This document shows positions 24,930 to 34,221 of a DNA stretch of 64,000 nt, in pieces. The stretch covers positions 24,816-88,815 of the forward strand of contig NZ_BAZX01000018.1 in NCBI RefSeq assembly GCF_001310955.1, given 5' to 3'. Within the stretch, counting starts at the first letter, position 1. Every line of letters begins with the position of its first letter. The position numbers and the translations under genes were made by a program. Source of the DNA: Marinifilum fragile JCM 15579. Lineage in GTDB: Bacteria > Bacteroidota > Bacteroidia > Bacteroidales > Marinifilaceae. Under the pieces are notes generated by a model. The model saw nothing but the letters and a program-made list of their open reading frames with translations. It did no database searches and was not told the DNA's origin.

Positions 24930-26510
24930 ATGAAATTTAAATTAAACCTACTAGTTGTCCTGGCTGCTATGCTGGGTGTTTTTGCATGTAATAACGCAAA
25001 AGAAGAAAAATCAGGAATGACTTTATCTGGAACTATTGTTGGTGTTACCGATGGTACAAAACTGGAACTTGCACATTATACTGAGGGGGGAATGCAAAAA
25101 GATACTGCCATTATCAAAGAAGGTAAGTTTGAAATCAAAGGAGATTACCCAATTCCAACCTTGTGTTACTTTGCAATTGCAGAAACAAATAATTATGCAC
25201 AAATCTATGTGGAAAATGCTCCAATTACCGTTACTGCCGATGTTAAGGATTTTGCTAACATGAAAGTTACAGGTAGTAAAGAGCATGATACTTATGCAAT
25301 TTATCAGAAGGAAAGCAACCTGATCCGTGAAAAATACAAGGATATTATGGCTCAGCTTTATAAGCCTGGTAACACTAAAGAGCAAGCTGATGAATTAATG
25401 AAGAAATTAGAGCCTCAGCAAAAAGAAATGGAAGCCTTAAATGAGAAGTTCATTAAGGAATATCCAGCCTCTGCTCATGCTGCTAGCCTTGTAGTAAGAG
25501 AACTTTCTGGTAAGAATTATAAGGAAGCTCAGAAAATGGTTGCTGCAATGGATACTCAACTTCAGAAGAATCCTACGATTGTGAGTACCCTTGCAGAAAT
25601 GGCTAAAAAAAGTGAGCAAGACGTTACCATTGATGAGTTAATGGCCAATGTAAAGAATGTTTCTTACAAAGTTGATACAAAATATGCAGGTAAGGAATTA
25701 AAAGATATTATTTACCTGGGAGCATTTAAGAATGGAAATCTATGTGCTTTAAAGAAAGATGGAACAGTTCAGGTAATTAATGCCAAGGGAGAAGTTGCTA
25801 AGGAGTTTAAAGCCAATTTAAGCGGTCAGGCTTCGGCTTTAGCTGTTGATGGAGATGATAACATTTATTTGTTATGTAGCATTCAGGAAGAAGTAGAGAA
25901 AAAAGTTAGAGGTAGAAAAATAAAAAGGATGATGCCTAAAGCAGTTGAGTGTGTAGTTCTTGATGGAAATGGAAAAGAAATGAAAAAATACATGCTTAAT
26001 GATGTAATTACTGCTACTGGAGCAAGAGTTGTTGATAACAATTTGGTTGTTGCAGACTACAGAAACGCTAAATTGGCAATGTTTAATAAGGAAACAGGAG
26101 CAGCTGGAGCTGTAATGAAAGATATGCGTCCATGTTGTGGAATTCTGGATTTTAACGTAAATGCTAAAAAAGAGATCTTGGTTGCTAATCTTGGAGCATT
26201 CCGTGTTCAAGGTTTTGATTTTACAGGAAAGAAAATTCTTTCGTTTGGACAAAGAGGAAAAACAGTGAATGATTTCCACGGTTGTTGTAATCCTGTTAGT
26301 GTAACAAGTTTATCTAATGGTGCTATCGTTACTGTAGAAAAAGATCCAACTCGTATCAAAATCTATAGCAAAGAAGGAGCAAAACAAATTGCGGGTATCG
26401 AAGAATTGGTGAAAGGATGTTCATACATTCCAATGATCGTTGATGGTAAGGATAATCTTTATCTTGCTTCAGCTGAAAAGGGAATTGTTAAGTGTGTATC
26501 AGTGAATTAA
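24930..26510 (+). CDS. DUF4369 lipoprotein fused to a beta-propeller with vicinal Cys motifs
   Basis: A 526-residue lipoprotein (lipobox VFAC, Cys20). Residues about 30-120 are DUF4369 and 120-225 the charged helical linker, exactly as in the TlpA proteins here. Instead of a thioredoxin fold, residues about 235-526 form a six-bladed NHL-like propeller with repeated strands such as ASALAVDGDDNIYLL and NKETGAAG. Three Cys motifs sit on blade edges: RPCCGI (about 401), HGCCNP (about 452) and KGCSYIP (about 497), plus AVECVVL and LCAL. Vicinal CC pairs are unusual in propellers and suggest metal or haem binding, a redox disulfide, or docking to a thioredoxin. It follows block B and ends at a strong terminator. 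I know of no characterised protein of this exact design. Confidence 0.8.
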   Translation: MKFKLNLLVVLAAMLGVFACNNAKEEKSGMTLSGTIVGVTDGTKLELAHYTEGGMQKDTAIIKEGKFEIKGDYPIPTLCYFAIAETNNYAQIYVENAPITVTADVKDFANMKVTGSKEHDTYAIYQKESNLIREKYKDIMAQLYKPGNTKEQADELMKKLEPQQKEMEALNEKFIKEYPASAHAASLVVRELSGKNYKEAQKMVAAMDTQLQKNPTIVSTLAEMAKKSEQDVTIDELMANVKNVSYKVDTKYAGKELKDIIYLGAFKNGNLCALKKDGTVQVINAKGEVAKEFKANLSGQASALAVDGDDNIYLLCSIQEEVEKKVRGRKIKRMMPKAVECVVLDGNGKEMKKYMLNDVITATGARVVDNNLVVADYRNAKLAMFNKETGAAGAVMKDMRPCCGILDFNVNAKKEILVANLGAFRVQGFDFTGKKILSFGQRGKTVNDFHGCCNPVSVTSLSNGAIVTVEKDPTRIKIYSKEGAKQIAGIEELVKGCSYIPMIVDGKDNLYLASAEKGIVKCVSVN

Positions 26511-26536
26511 AAATTGATAAGAAAATTTAAACAGAA

Positions 26537-26570
26537 AGAGTCATTTTTTACAAATGGCTCTTTTTTTTTT
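26537..26570 (+). terminator. Rho-independent terminator
   Basis: AGAGTCATTT pairs with AAATGGCTCT (one G-T pair) around a short loop and runs into ten T. It ends the propeller gene. Confidence 0.9.
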
Positions 26571-26640
26571 GCTTTTCTTTCACCCGATTTCCTCAATTAA
26601 TTGTCTATAAGGTAGAAGTGAAAAAGAGGGAGAGATTGTC

Positions 26641-27015
26641 ATGATAAATGTAGAATACAGACCAGAAAGTGATTTATTGGATGTGGTGTTGACTGGCAAG
26701 ATACAATTTGCTCAGATGAAGGAGTATTGTTTAAACCTTTTAAAGGGAATAACTACACCCAATTGTGTTAGAATTTTAGAAGATGCAAGTTCGGCGGAAC
26801 TACTATATGATATTGATGATGCTGAAAGTTTGGGATCGATTATAGAATCTGAATTGGGACAACAATTAATGGTTCGGCATGCTTTGATTAGAAGAAACCC
26901 TCTTGATACAGCATTTGGAATGATTCGTGTTCAATGCAATTCTTGTGATCGTTATCAGTTAAAGGTATTTTCTACTCCTGAAAATGGAAGACATTGGTTA
27001 TTGAATGAGAATTAA
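26641..27015 (+). CDS. Small cytoplasmic protein, possible STAS-like fold
   Basis: A 124-residue protein without signal peptide. The start MINVEYRPESDLLDVVLTGK followed by a helix resembles the SpoIIAA/STAS-like beta-alpha opening often seen in small Bacteroidota proteins. The middle is acidic (DIDDAES) and the C-terminal part has CNSCDRYQLKVF. No catalytic motif is evident and I do not recognise it firmly. It is a single-gene unit between the terminators at 26537 and 27111. Confidence 0.65.
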   Translation: MINVEYRPESDLLDVVLTGKIQFAQMKEYCLNLLKGITTPNCVRILEDASSAELLYDIDDAESLGSIIESELGQQLMVRHALIRRNPLDTAFGMIRVQCNSCDRYQLKVFSTPENGRHWLLNEN

Positions 27016-27110
27016 AAATTGTAACTATTAACACCTATATAAAATTACTTTTTACAAAGTGAATGTTGGCAGGTATTTTTGTCAGATTTAATGCCTGTGT
27101 CATAGTAAAT

Positions 27111-27144
27111 AGCCAAATCATTTTAATGATTTGGCTTATTTTTT
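27111..27144 (+). terminator. Rho-independent terminator
   Basis: AGCCAAATCATT pairs with AATGATTTGGCT, near-perfect with a tiny loop, followed by TATTTTTT. Confidence 0.9.
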
Positions 27145-27389
27145 ATATTGATTTTGTCTGAAAATGTTTAATTTTTTTATTTAGATGCAATCTACCTAAT
27201 CTGTTTTTATTCCAATTTACTTTCTCAAAATTCGATATGATAGCAAAGTTTGGATGCGTTGTAAATGTTGACATTATAGCGGTTTTTAGTGTTTAATTTG
27301 GTAAGTGTTTTAGATATGATAATTCAATCAAAGAATACATTCTTAAGCTAAAGAATAGATAATGCAAAATATATTTTTTAAAGACATAC

Positions 27390-27420
27390 TTTGCAATGCT
27401 ATGTATGATGTATATCTTTG
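27390..27420 (+). promoter_or_regulatory. Consensus Bacteroidota promoter of glpABC
   Basis: TTTG (27390-27393), exactly 19 bases, then TATCTTTG (27413-27420). This is the best match to TTTG-N19-TAnnTTTG in the window. The predicted start near 27426 gives a 60-base leader, in which AAGATTTATTAAAATCTT can fold. Confidence 0.8.
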
Positions 27421-27486
27421 TATTCTAAGATTTATTAAAATCTTCGTTAAGCTGAATAAAAAGATATTGAAATAAGAAGACTCATC

Positions 27487-29112
27487 ATGAATAAGAATAG
27501 ATCCAAGGAATATGATGTAATAATCATCGGAGGGGGAGCAACAGGTGCAGGGACAGCGCGGGATTGTGCGATGAGAGGATTAAGTGTATTGCTAGTAGAA
27601 CGTCATGATTTTGCAACTGGTGCAACAGGAAGAAATCATGGTTTATTACATAGTGGAGCCAGATATGCAGTAACCGATCATGAATCGGCTGCTGAGTGCA
27701 TTGAGGAAAACATGATTCTCCGAAAAATTGCAAACCATTGCATCGAAGAGAACAATGGACTATTTCTTACTCTACCAGAAGATGACATTGCATTTCAATC
27801 TCAATTTGTAGATGCTTGTACAAGTGCTGGGATTTCAACGGAAATTATTGATCCCAAATTAGCACTTCGCATGGAACCATCGGCAAATCCGAACTTAATT
27901 GGAGCTGTAAAAGTACCTGATGGGTCTGTTGATCCTTTTCGTTTGACCATGTCAAATGCATTGGATGCCAAACTGCATGGTGCAGATATTTTAACTCAAC
28001 ATGAAGTTATTGATATACTTAAAGATCAAGATCGTGTAAATGGTGTAGAATTATTCGATCATGCGAAAAAGGAGAAAGTAAAATATTACGGGAAAATTGT
28101 TTGCAATGCAGCTGGTATATGGGGACATAATATTGCCAAGTTTGCAGGAGTAAACATCAATATGTTTCCTGCAAAAGGTTCTCTTCTGATTTTTGGTCAT
28201 CGTGTAAACAAAATGGTTTTGAACAGGTGTAGAAAACCTGCCAATGCAGATATACTTGTTCCTGGAGATACCATTTGTTTGATTGGAACTACTTCGGAGC
28301 GAATTCCAATTGAAGAGATAGACAATATGTATGTTTCAAAGGATGATGTGGATGTGCTGATAAGAGAAGGAGTAAAGCTTTCACCATCCTTGGCAACGAC
28401 TCGTATTCTTCGTGCTTATGCAGGAGTTCGCCCATTGGTGGCAGCCGATAATGATCCAAGTGGACGAAGCATTAGTCGTGGAATTGTATTGTTGGATCAC
28501 AAGGAACGAGATGGTTTGGAAGGATTTATCACAATTACAGGTGGTAAGTTGATGACCTATCGATTGATGGCTGAAGAAGCAACAGATTTAATCTGTAAAA
28601 AATTAGATTTCGATAAAAAATGTGAAACGGCCAACATTCCATTACCTGGATCTGAAAAAAGCGATGAAACCTTAAATAATGTAAGTCAGAAAGTTTATTC
28701 AGGAAGTGGTATAACTCAAAAATCAGCAAAGGATAGACATGGATCATTGGCTCATAAAATTGCAAAAGGTGATGAAAATGAAGATTCAATGGTTTGTGAA
28801 TGCGAAGGAGTTTCAATTGGTGAAGTAAAGTATGCGATTAATGAATTGCATGTAAATAACCTGATCGATTTGCGCCGTAGAACTCGTGTTGGAATGGGAA
28901 CTTGTCAAGGCGAGTTGTGTGCTTGTCGTGCAGCTGGTTTGCTTTGTGAATCGATGGAAGAACCAGGAAAAGCAAAAGATGATTTGGCCAACTTTCTTCA
29001 GGAGAGATGGAAAGGAATGTCGCCAATTGCTTGGGGTGAAACGATTAATGAAATTCAATTTACATCTTGGATTTACGAAGGGATATATGGATTGAAACCA
29101 GAAAACAATTAA
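27487..29112 (+). CDS. glpA: Anaerobic glycerol-3-phosphate dehydrogenase subunit A
   Basis: A 541-residue flavoprotein, the usual GlpA length. The FAD-binding motif GGGATGAGTARD is at 16-27, with ATGRNHGLLHSGARY nearby. The GlpD/DAO fold runs to about 390, and a C-terminal BFD-like [2Fe-2S] domain follows with Cys in CECEGVS and CQGELCACRA. GlpA oxidises sn-glycerol-3-phosphate to dihydroxyacetone phosphate at the inner face of the membrane. Electrons pass through GlpB and GlpC to menaquinone, for fumarate or nitrate respiration in the enterobacterial model. It starts the operon glpA-glpB-glpC with 8- and 7-base gaps and has a consensus promoter. No glycerol kinase or facilitator gene is next to it. 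Confidence 0.95.
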   Translation: MNKNRSKEYDVIIIGGGATGAGTARDCAMRGLSVLLVERHDFATGATGRNHGLLHSGARYAVTDHESAAECIEENMILRKIANHCIEENNGLFLTLPEDDIAFQSQFVDACTSAGISTEIIDPKLALRMEPSANPNLIGAVKVPDGSVDPFRLTMSNALDAKLHGADILTQHEVIDILKDQDRVNGVELFDHAKKEKVKYYGKIVCNAAGIWGHNIAKFAGVNINMFPAKGSLLIFGHRVNKMVLNRCRKPANADILVPGDTICLIGTTSERIPIEEIDNMYVSKDDVDVLIREGVKLSPSLATTRILRAYAGVRPLVAADNDPSGRSISRGIVLLDHKERDGLEGFITITGGKLMTYRLMAEEATDLICKKLDFDKKCETANIPLPGSEKSDETLNNVSQKVYSGSGITQKSAKDRHGSLAHKIAKGDENEDSMVCECEGVSIGEVKYAINELHVNNLIDLRRRTRVGMGTCQGELCACRAAGLLCESMEEPGKAKDDLANFLQERWKGMSPIAWGETINEIQFTSWIYEGIYGLKPENN

Positions 29113-29120
29113 GCAAGAGT

Positions 29121-30362
29121 ATGAAATTCGATAACATTATAATAGGTGGTGGGTTAAGCGGACTCACATGTGGAATTAAATTGGCGGAGCAGGGAAAAAA
29201 ATGTGCGATTGTTTCATCTGGTCAAAGTGCAATTCATTTCTTTTCGGGTTCCTTCGATCTATTGGGTAAGGTAAATGGTGAAGAGGTTGCAAATCCTTTG
29301 GAAAGCATGAAAACCTTATCTGAGACTCATCCTTATAAAAGGGTAGGTTTGGATAAAATAGAACGATTAACAAATGATGCTTTGCATTTGTTGGTACGTG
29401 CAGGTCTAAATTTTACTGGTCAAGCCGATAGAAATCATTTTACCTTAACGCCAATGGGTATAATGAAACCAACTTGGTTGACCCTAAGTGATTTTACCTG
29501 TTTCGATCATAAGGACAGTTTTCCTTGGAAAAAAGCAGTAATCCTAAACTTTAGCGGATTTCTTGATTTTCACACTTTGTTCATTAAAGATGGGTTAAAA
29601 AAGTTCGATGTTCATGCGCAAATCAAGAATGTTTCGATGAAACAGTTTGAAGCAATTCGTAGAAATCCTAGCGAAATGCGTTCAACCAATATTGCCAAAG
29701 AATTTGATAAGGAAAATGCCATTGATGAATTTGCCAAAAAAGCAAATGTTCTAAGTGATGGATTTGATGTAGTGATTCTTCCTGCTGTATTTGGATTGTT
29801 TAATAAGACAATTGCAGATAAGCTAAAAGAGAAAATTGAAAAGCCAGTTCTTTTGTTACCAGCCATACCTCCGTCAGTTCCTGGTATTCGCACACAGATT
29901 ACATTGCGTGAAAGATTTCAGGAATTAGGAGGAACATACTTGTTGGGAGACAATGTTGAAGGGGGAGTTTTTGAAAATGGCAGATTGTTGGAAATCAGAA
30001 CCATTAATCATGGAGATATAAAATTTGAGGCAGACCAATTCATTTTGGCAAGCGGAAGTTTTTATAGCAAAGGAATTGTGGCAACTCACGATAAATTATA
30101 TGAACCAATTTTTGGTTTAGATATCGATGGCGACAGCAATCGTGAAAAATGGTTTGATGAAAAGATATTTAACGATCAGGCATTTATGCATTATGGTGTA
30201 AAAACCGATCAGAATTTTAGAGCGTTGATGAATGGTGAACCTGTAGAAAATTTATATGTGGCAGGTTCAGTGTTGGGAGGAGCAAATCCTCTTAAAGAAG
30301 GAAGTGGAGCAGGTATAAGTTTACTTACATCTCTTCATGCGGCTGAACAAATTTTAAAATAG
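29121..30362 (+). CDS. glpB: Anaerobic glycerol-3-phosphate dehydrogenase subunit B
   Basis: A 413-residue flavoprotein beginning MKFDNIIIGGGLSGLTCG, a dinucleotide-binding fold. I chose the ATG at 29121, eight bases after glpA, rather than an in-frame start inside glpA. The GlpB features AIVSSGQSAIHFFSGSFDLL and the C-terminal GSVLGGANPLKEGSGAG are present. GlpB passes electrons between the GlpA flavin and the GlpC iron-sulfur clusters. It looks complete and similar in length to the E. coli subunit. Confidence 0.94.
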   Translation: MKFDNIIIGGGLSGLTCGIKLAEQGKKCAIVSSGQSAIHFFSGSFDLLGKVNGEEVANPLESMKTLSETHPYKRVGLDKIERLTNDALHLLVRAGLNFTGQADRNHFTLTPMGIMKPTWLTLSDFTCFDHKDSFPWKKAVILNFSGFLDFHTLFIKDGLKKFDVHAQIKNVSMKQFEAIRRNPSEMRSTNIAKEFDKENAIDEFAKKANVLSDGFDVVILPAVFGLFNKTIADKLKEKIEKPVLLLPAIPPSVPGIRTQITLRERFQELGGTYLLGDNVEGGVFENGRLLEIRTINHGDIKFEADQFILASGSFYSKGIVATHDKLYEPIFGLDIDGDSNREKWFDEKIFNDQAFMHYGVKTDQNFRALMNGEPVENLYVAGSVLGGANPLKEGSGAGISLLTSLHAAEQILK

Positions 30363-30369
30363 CAGGACA

Positions 30370-31628
30370 ATGAAAAAGGAAATATTTGAACCATATAACG
30401 TTAGTGAGAATAACTTTGAGCAATGTGTCAAATGTACAATCTGTACCGTTTATTGTCCGGTGTTGGAAGTAAATCCTGATTATCCAGGCCCAAAGCAATC
30501 TGGCCCAGATGGCGAACGAATGCGATTAAAAGATCCTGTGTTTTATGATGAGGCCTTGAAGTTGTGTTTAAATTGTAAGCGTTGCGAAGTTGCCTGTCCA
30601 TCGGGAGTTAAAATTGGCGATATAATCCAATCTGCTCGCATAAAGTATAGTAAAAGCAAGCCAAAGCTTCGCGATATGATTCTTGCGAATACCGATATTG
30701 TAGGAACCATGCAAGTACATTTGCCCCAATTGTGAATACTGCAGTTGCGCTTAAGCCAGTCCGTAAAGTAATGGATAGTGTGCTAAAGATCGATCATCAT
30801 CGTATGTTTCCAAAGTATACAGGTTTGCGTTTTGAAACTTGGTATCGCAGATATGCTGAAAAGAAACAGCAGGGTTTCAAAAAGCACGTTAGTTATTTCC
30901 ACGGCTGTTATGTGAATTATAATTTTCCTCAGCAAGGTAAAGACTTGATTAAGTTAATGAATGCTGCGGGTTATGGTGTGCACCTTTTGGAAAAGGAAAA
31001 ATGTTGTGGTGTTGCATTAATTTCTAATGGATTAATTAAACAGGCAACCAAACAAGCCAAACACAATGTTGAGGCATTTAAAAAATCAATTGTAGATAAA
31101 AAGATGCCAGTAATTTCAACATCTTCAACTTGTATATTTACCATTCGCGATGAATATCCTCATTTATTGGGTGTTAAAAATGAAGAAATAAGGGATGAGA
31201 GTGAATTGGCAACCCGTTTCTTATTTCGTTTAATTGATGAAGGAAAGCTAAAGTTAGTGTTCAAGAAGGACTACAAAAAGAGAATAGCGTATCACACCCC
31301 TTGTCATATGGAAAAATTAGGCTGGTCTATTTATTCAACTTCGCTTCTTAGAATGATACCAGGTGTTGAATTGGTTAATCTTGAATCGCAATGTTGCGGA
31401 ATTGCAGGAACTTATGGATTTAAGAAAGAAAATTATCAAACCTCTCAAGAAGTTGGTAAACCTTTATTCGATCAGATAGAAAACTCTAAGGTTGATTTTG
31501 TAGCCACAGATTGTGAAACTTGTAAATGGCAAATAGAAATGTCAACTTCTAGCAAAGTTCAGCATCCAATATCTATTTTAGCAGAGGCGATAGATGTTGA
31601 AGCAACAATGAAACTATGGCAAAAATAA
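30370..31628 (+). pseudogene. glpC: Anaerobic glycerol-3-phosphate dehydrogenase subunit C, frameshifted
   Basis: Frame one (30370-30735) has both ferredoxin motifs, CVKCTICTVYCP and CLNCKRCEVACP, and runs to ANTDIVGTM, then leaves the family. Frame two carries STFAPIVNTAVALKPVR and the rest: HGCYVNYN, the CCG motifs KCCGVAL and QCCGIAGTYG, and CHMEKLGW, ending at 31628. E. coli GlpC, as I recall it, reads through this junction with STPFAPIVNTATSLKPVR, so one protein of about 420 residues is expected. One G added after ATG at 30711 restores it. GlpC is the membrane-associated iron-sulfur subunit passing electrons to quinone. Since glpA and glpB are intact, a sequencing error is more likely than loss of function. 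Confidence 0.9.
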
Positions 31629-31669
31629 ACGATTAGCAGAGCAAAATATTTTATTTTTAAGTTAGGTTA

Positions 31670-31719
31670 ATGCCGCAATTATTGGATTAGTTTGATCCAT
31701 TGATTGCGGCATCTTTTTT
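31670..31719 (+). terminator. Rho-independent terminator of glpABC
   Basis: ATGCCGCAAT pairs perfectly with ATTGCGGCAT (31703-31712), long loop, then CTTTTTT. Confidence 0.85.
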
Positions 31720-31871
31720 GTATCACTATTGGTTTGAAATTTATCAGGATATACAGGTGTGGTGTGAGAAAAAATAGGAGAATCCCTACTTGTGAAATTC
31801 AACGTGGCAATCTATTTTTACCACCAAAATTGCGGACAACGATACCTTAAATAAACTAAACAAAGAATAAA

Positions 31872-33272
31872 ATGAGTGCAGAACAAGTGAGTACGGGAAA
31901 AGAAAAGTTCTCAAGAGCCTTTTGGGTGGCCAACTCTGTTGAGCTTTTGGAAAGAGCAGCATACTATGGAGTTTTCATTGTAATAACAATATACCTTTCA
32001 AGAATATTAGGCTTTACTGATATTGAAGCAGCAATGATTTCAGGTCTGTTTTCAGCAGGTTTGTATCTACTACCAACATTTAGTGGCGCCTTAGCAGATA
32101 AAATGGGTTTTAGAAAAGCCTTGTTGTTGGCTTTCACATTACTAAGTATTGGTTATGCAGGTTTAGCAATTTTACCAACCATGTTGGAAGCTGCTGGTTT
32201 GGTTGAGTATACCGAGGTAACCAAATTTACTGGATTGGAGAAAACAGGTTGGAAATGGATGATTGTACCAATTGTTATTGTGATAATGGTTGGAGGATCG
32301 TTTATTAAGTCAGTAATTACAGGAACTGTTGCTAAAGAAACAACAGAATCGAATCGTGCAAGGGGATTTTCTATTTTTTATATGATGGTAAATATCGGTT
32401 CATTCTCGGGAAAAACCATTGTAAAACCATTGCGTGAAGCCATGGGGAACGAAGGATTGGTAAATCTAAACTTCTTCTCGGCAGCAATGACTTTAATCGC
32501 TGTTTTTGCAGTATTCTTCTTCTTTAAAAGTTCTAAAACTGAGGGTGAAGGAAAATCATTAAACGAAATTTGGCAAGCATTAACAAGAGTAATTGCGAAT
32601 GGTCGTTTGGTAGCATTAATTCTTATTGTTACAGGATTCTGGATGGTGCAGCATCAATTGTATGCAACCATGCCTAAATACGTGTTGCGTATGGCAGGTG
32701 AAGGAGCATCTCCATCATGGTATGCTAACGTAAACCCATTGATAGTGGTTTTATCCGTTGGCTTAATTACTCAGATTATGGCAAAACGCACTGCACTTCT
32801 ATCCATGACAATTGGGATGTTTATTATGCCAGTTTCTGCATTGTGTATGGCTGCGGGTAACTTGCTTGATGTAGAGTCAGTTGATTTGGGATTTTTCAGC
32901 ATGCATCCTGTAGCATTTATGATGATTGTTGGTATTGTATTCCAGGGGTTGGCAGAATCGTTTATTTCACCTCGATTCTTAGAGTATTTCTCACTGCAGG
33001 CGCCTAAGGGTGAGGAAGGTTTGTATCTAGGATTTAGTCACTTACATTCATTTGTATCTTCTATTTTAGGTTTCGGATTATCGGGAGTTCTTCTTACAAA
33101 ATATTGTCCTGATCCAACATTATTCGAGTCAAGAGCAGAATGGGAAGTAGCATCGTCAAATGCACATTACATTTGGTATTATTTTGTTGGAATTGCTGCA
33201 GTATCAGCCATAGCCTTAATTGTTTATGGAAGAATAACTAAAAAACTAGATGCACAGAAAGTTGCACAGTAA
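31872..33272 (+). CDS. MFS transporter, POT/PTR2-like
   Basis: A 466-residue polytopic membrane protein with about 12 hydrophobic helices. Near the N-terminus NSVELLERAAYYGVF matches the ExxERxxYYG motif of proton-coupled oligopeptide transporters. GADKMGFRKALL-type loop sequence (ALADKMGFRKALLL) after helix 2 is the MFS motif A. The C-half has HPVAFMMIVGIVFQGLAESF. The family moves di- and tripeptides or other small solutes with protons; glycerol-3-phosphate carriers belong to another MFS branch, so the neighbour glpABC does not fix the substrate. It is a single-gene unit between two terminators. If it carries peptides, it fits the peptide-use theme of the flanking loci. Confidence 0.82.
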   Translation: MSAEQVSTGKEKFSRAFWVANSVELLERAAYYGVFIVITIYLSRILGFTDIEAAMISGLFSAGLYLLPTFSGALADKMGFRKALLLAFTLLSIGYAGLAILPTMLEAAGLVEYTEVTKFTGLEKTGWKWMIVPIVIVIMVGGSFIKSVITGTVAKETTESNRARGFSIFYMMVNIGSFSGKTIVKPLREAMGNEGLVNLNFFSAAMTLIAVFAVFFFFKSSKTEGEGKSLNEIWQALTRVIANGRLVALILIVTGFWMVQHQLYATMPKYVLRMAGEGASPSWYANVNPLIVVLSVGLITQIMAKRTALLSMTIGMFIMPVSALCMAAGNLLDVESVDLGFFSMHPVAFMMIVGIVFQGLAESFISPRFLEYFSLQAPKGEEGLYLGFSHLHSFVSSILGFGLSGVLLTKYCPDPTLFESRAEWEVASSNAHYIWYYFVGIAAVSAIALIVYGRITKKLDAQKVAQ

Positions 33273-33580
33273 AAAAAATCAAATATTATATATCATAAAC
33301 CGTCTCTCATGAGGCGGTTTTTTGTTTTGTAATATTTTGTGGATGCATTCTTTGATATGATTGGCTCGTATATGTATTGGAAAAACCTACATTGAAGTGA
33401 ATAAGGTTTGAGATAAGTTAAATCAGCTTGTAAGTAATTTAATATTAGCGGAATAATGATGTTAGATTATGTAAGTAGTTTGGGTGCAAATGTCCAGTCT
33501 TTTTACTTTGAAATTTTCACTTTATAAGATTTTTTGCATCTTTGACCAACCTATATTAACCACCTAAGAAAACTAAACCC
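33273..33580. other. Intergenic region before block C
   Basis: Apart from the terminator at 33297-33323, I see only a weak TTTG (33514 area) and TTTTTTG combination before the ECF gene, too poor to call a promoter with confidence. Confidence 0.4.
33297..33323 (+). terminator. Rho-independent terminator
   Basis: AAACCGTCTC pairs with GAGGCGGTTT around TCAT, then TTTT. Nearly the same hairpin recurs at 49687-49711. Confidence 0.85.
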
Positions 33581-34153
33581 TTGAAAAATCATACCAAAAA
33601 TATTGATTTTCTGATTCGAAGATTATCGCTAGATTCTGATGAACGTGCTTTAGATGAACTCTTTCATATTTATTACGACAGACTTTTAACAGCATCCTTT
33701 GTGTTAGTAAAAAGCAAAGATTTGGCAGAGGAAGTTGTAGCTGATGTATTTTATCAAGTTTGGCAGAATAGAGAGAAATTGCAAGATGTTAAGAATCTCG
33801 ATAATTATCTGTTCGTAAGTATAAAGAATCGTTCCTTGAATTATATCAGCAAAGAACAGAGAGTCGGTAAGGATTCTATTGATGAGGTGGTTTCAAATAA
33901 AATAAGCGAGGACAATACAGCCGAGGATGCAATTATTGCAAAGGAATTACAAGATAAAATTATCCATAGCATTGAAAGTTTACCTCCGAAGTGTAGAGAG
34001 GTTTTTCTTTTGATTCGCTTTGAGGGTATGAAGTATAAAGAAGTGGCTGAAAAACTGAACGTATCTGTAAATACAGTAGATACGCAAATGGGTATTGCGA
34101 TTAGGAAGCTTACAGAAATGATAGGTTACCAGGGGAAAAGCAAAAAAAAATAA
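33581..34153 (+). CDS. ECF sigma factor, FecI-like (block C)
   Basis: A 190-residue protein that appears to start at TTG (33581). No ATG occurs before region 2, and the N-terminal stretch KNIDFLIRRLSLDSDERALDELF is typical of the family. Region 2 spans about 20-90 (AEEVVADVFYQVWQNR) and region 4 about 130-180 (LPPKCREVFLLIRFEGMKYKE; NVSVNTVDTQMGIAIRKL). The C-terminus is very Lys-rich. FecR follows after only 68 bases. It heads a locus with a SusC carrying an STN domain. The TTG start could lower its expression, or the true start could be hidden by an error upstream. Confidence 0.88.
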   Translation: MKNHTKNIDFLIRRLSLDSDERALDELFHIYYDRLLTASFVLVKSKDLAEEVVADVFYQVWQNREKLQDVKNLDNYLFVSIKNRSLNYISKEQRVGKDSIDEVVSNKISEDNTAEDAIIAKELQDKIIHSIESLPPKCREVFLLIRFEGMKYKEVAEKLNVSVNTVDTQMGIAIRKLTEMIGYQGKSKKK

Positions 34154-34221
34154 ACTTTTTTCATTTTTCTTTAGTGGAAGATGGAAAAAGCACTGTCTTA
34201 AAAATGAACTACTAGAATATA

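Larger units (their letters stand above)
27016..27486. other. Intergenic region with terminator and glp promoter
   Basis: It holds the terminator at 27111-27144 and the promoter at 27390-27420. The region between them (27145-27389) is very AT-rich and shows nothing else I can name. Confidence 0.6.

Noticed and set aside
31872..33272. Glycerol-3-phosphate transporter by neighbourhood with glpABC
   Set aside because: The ERxxYYG motif is of the peptide-transporter branch and a terminator separates it from glpC; the substrate is left open.
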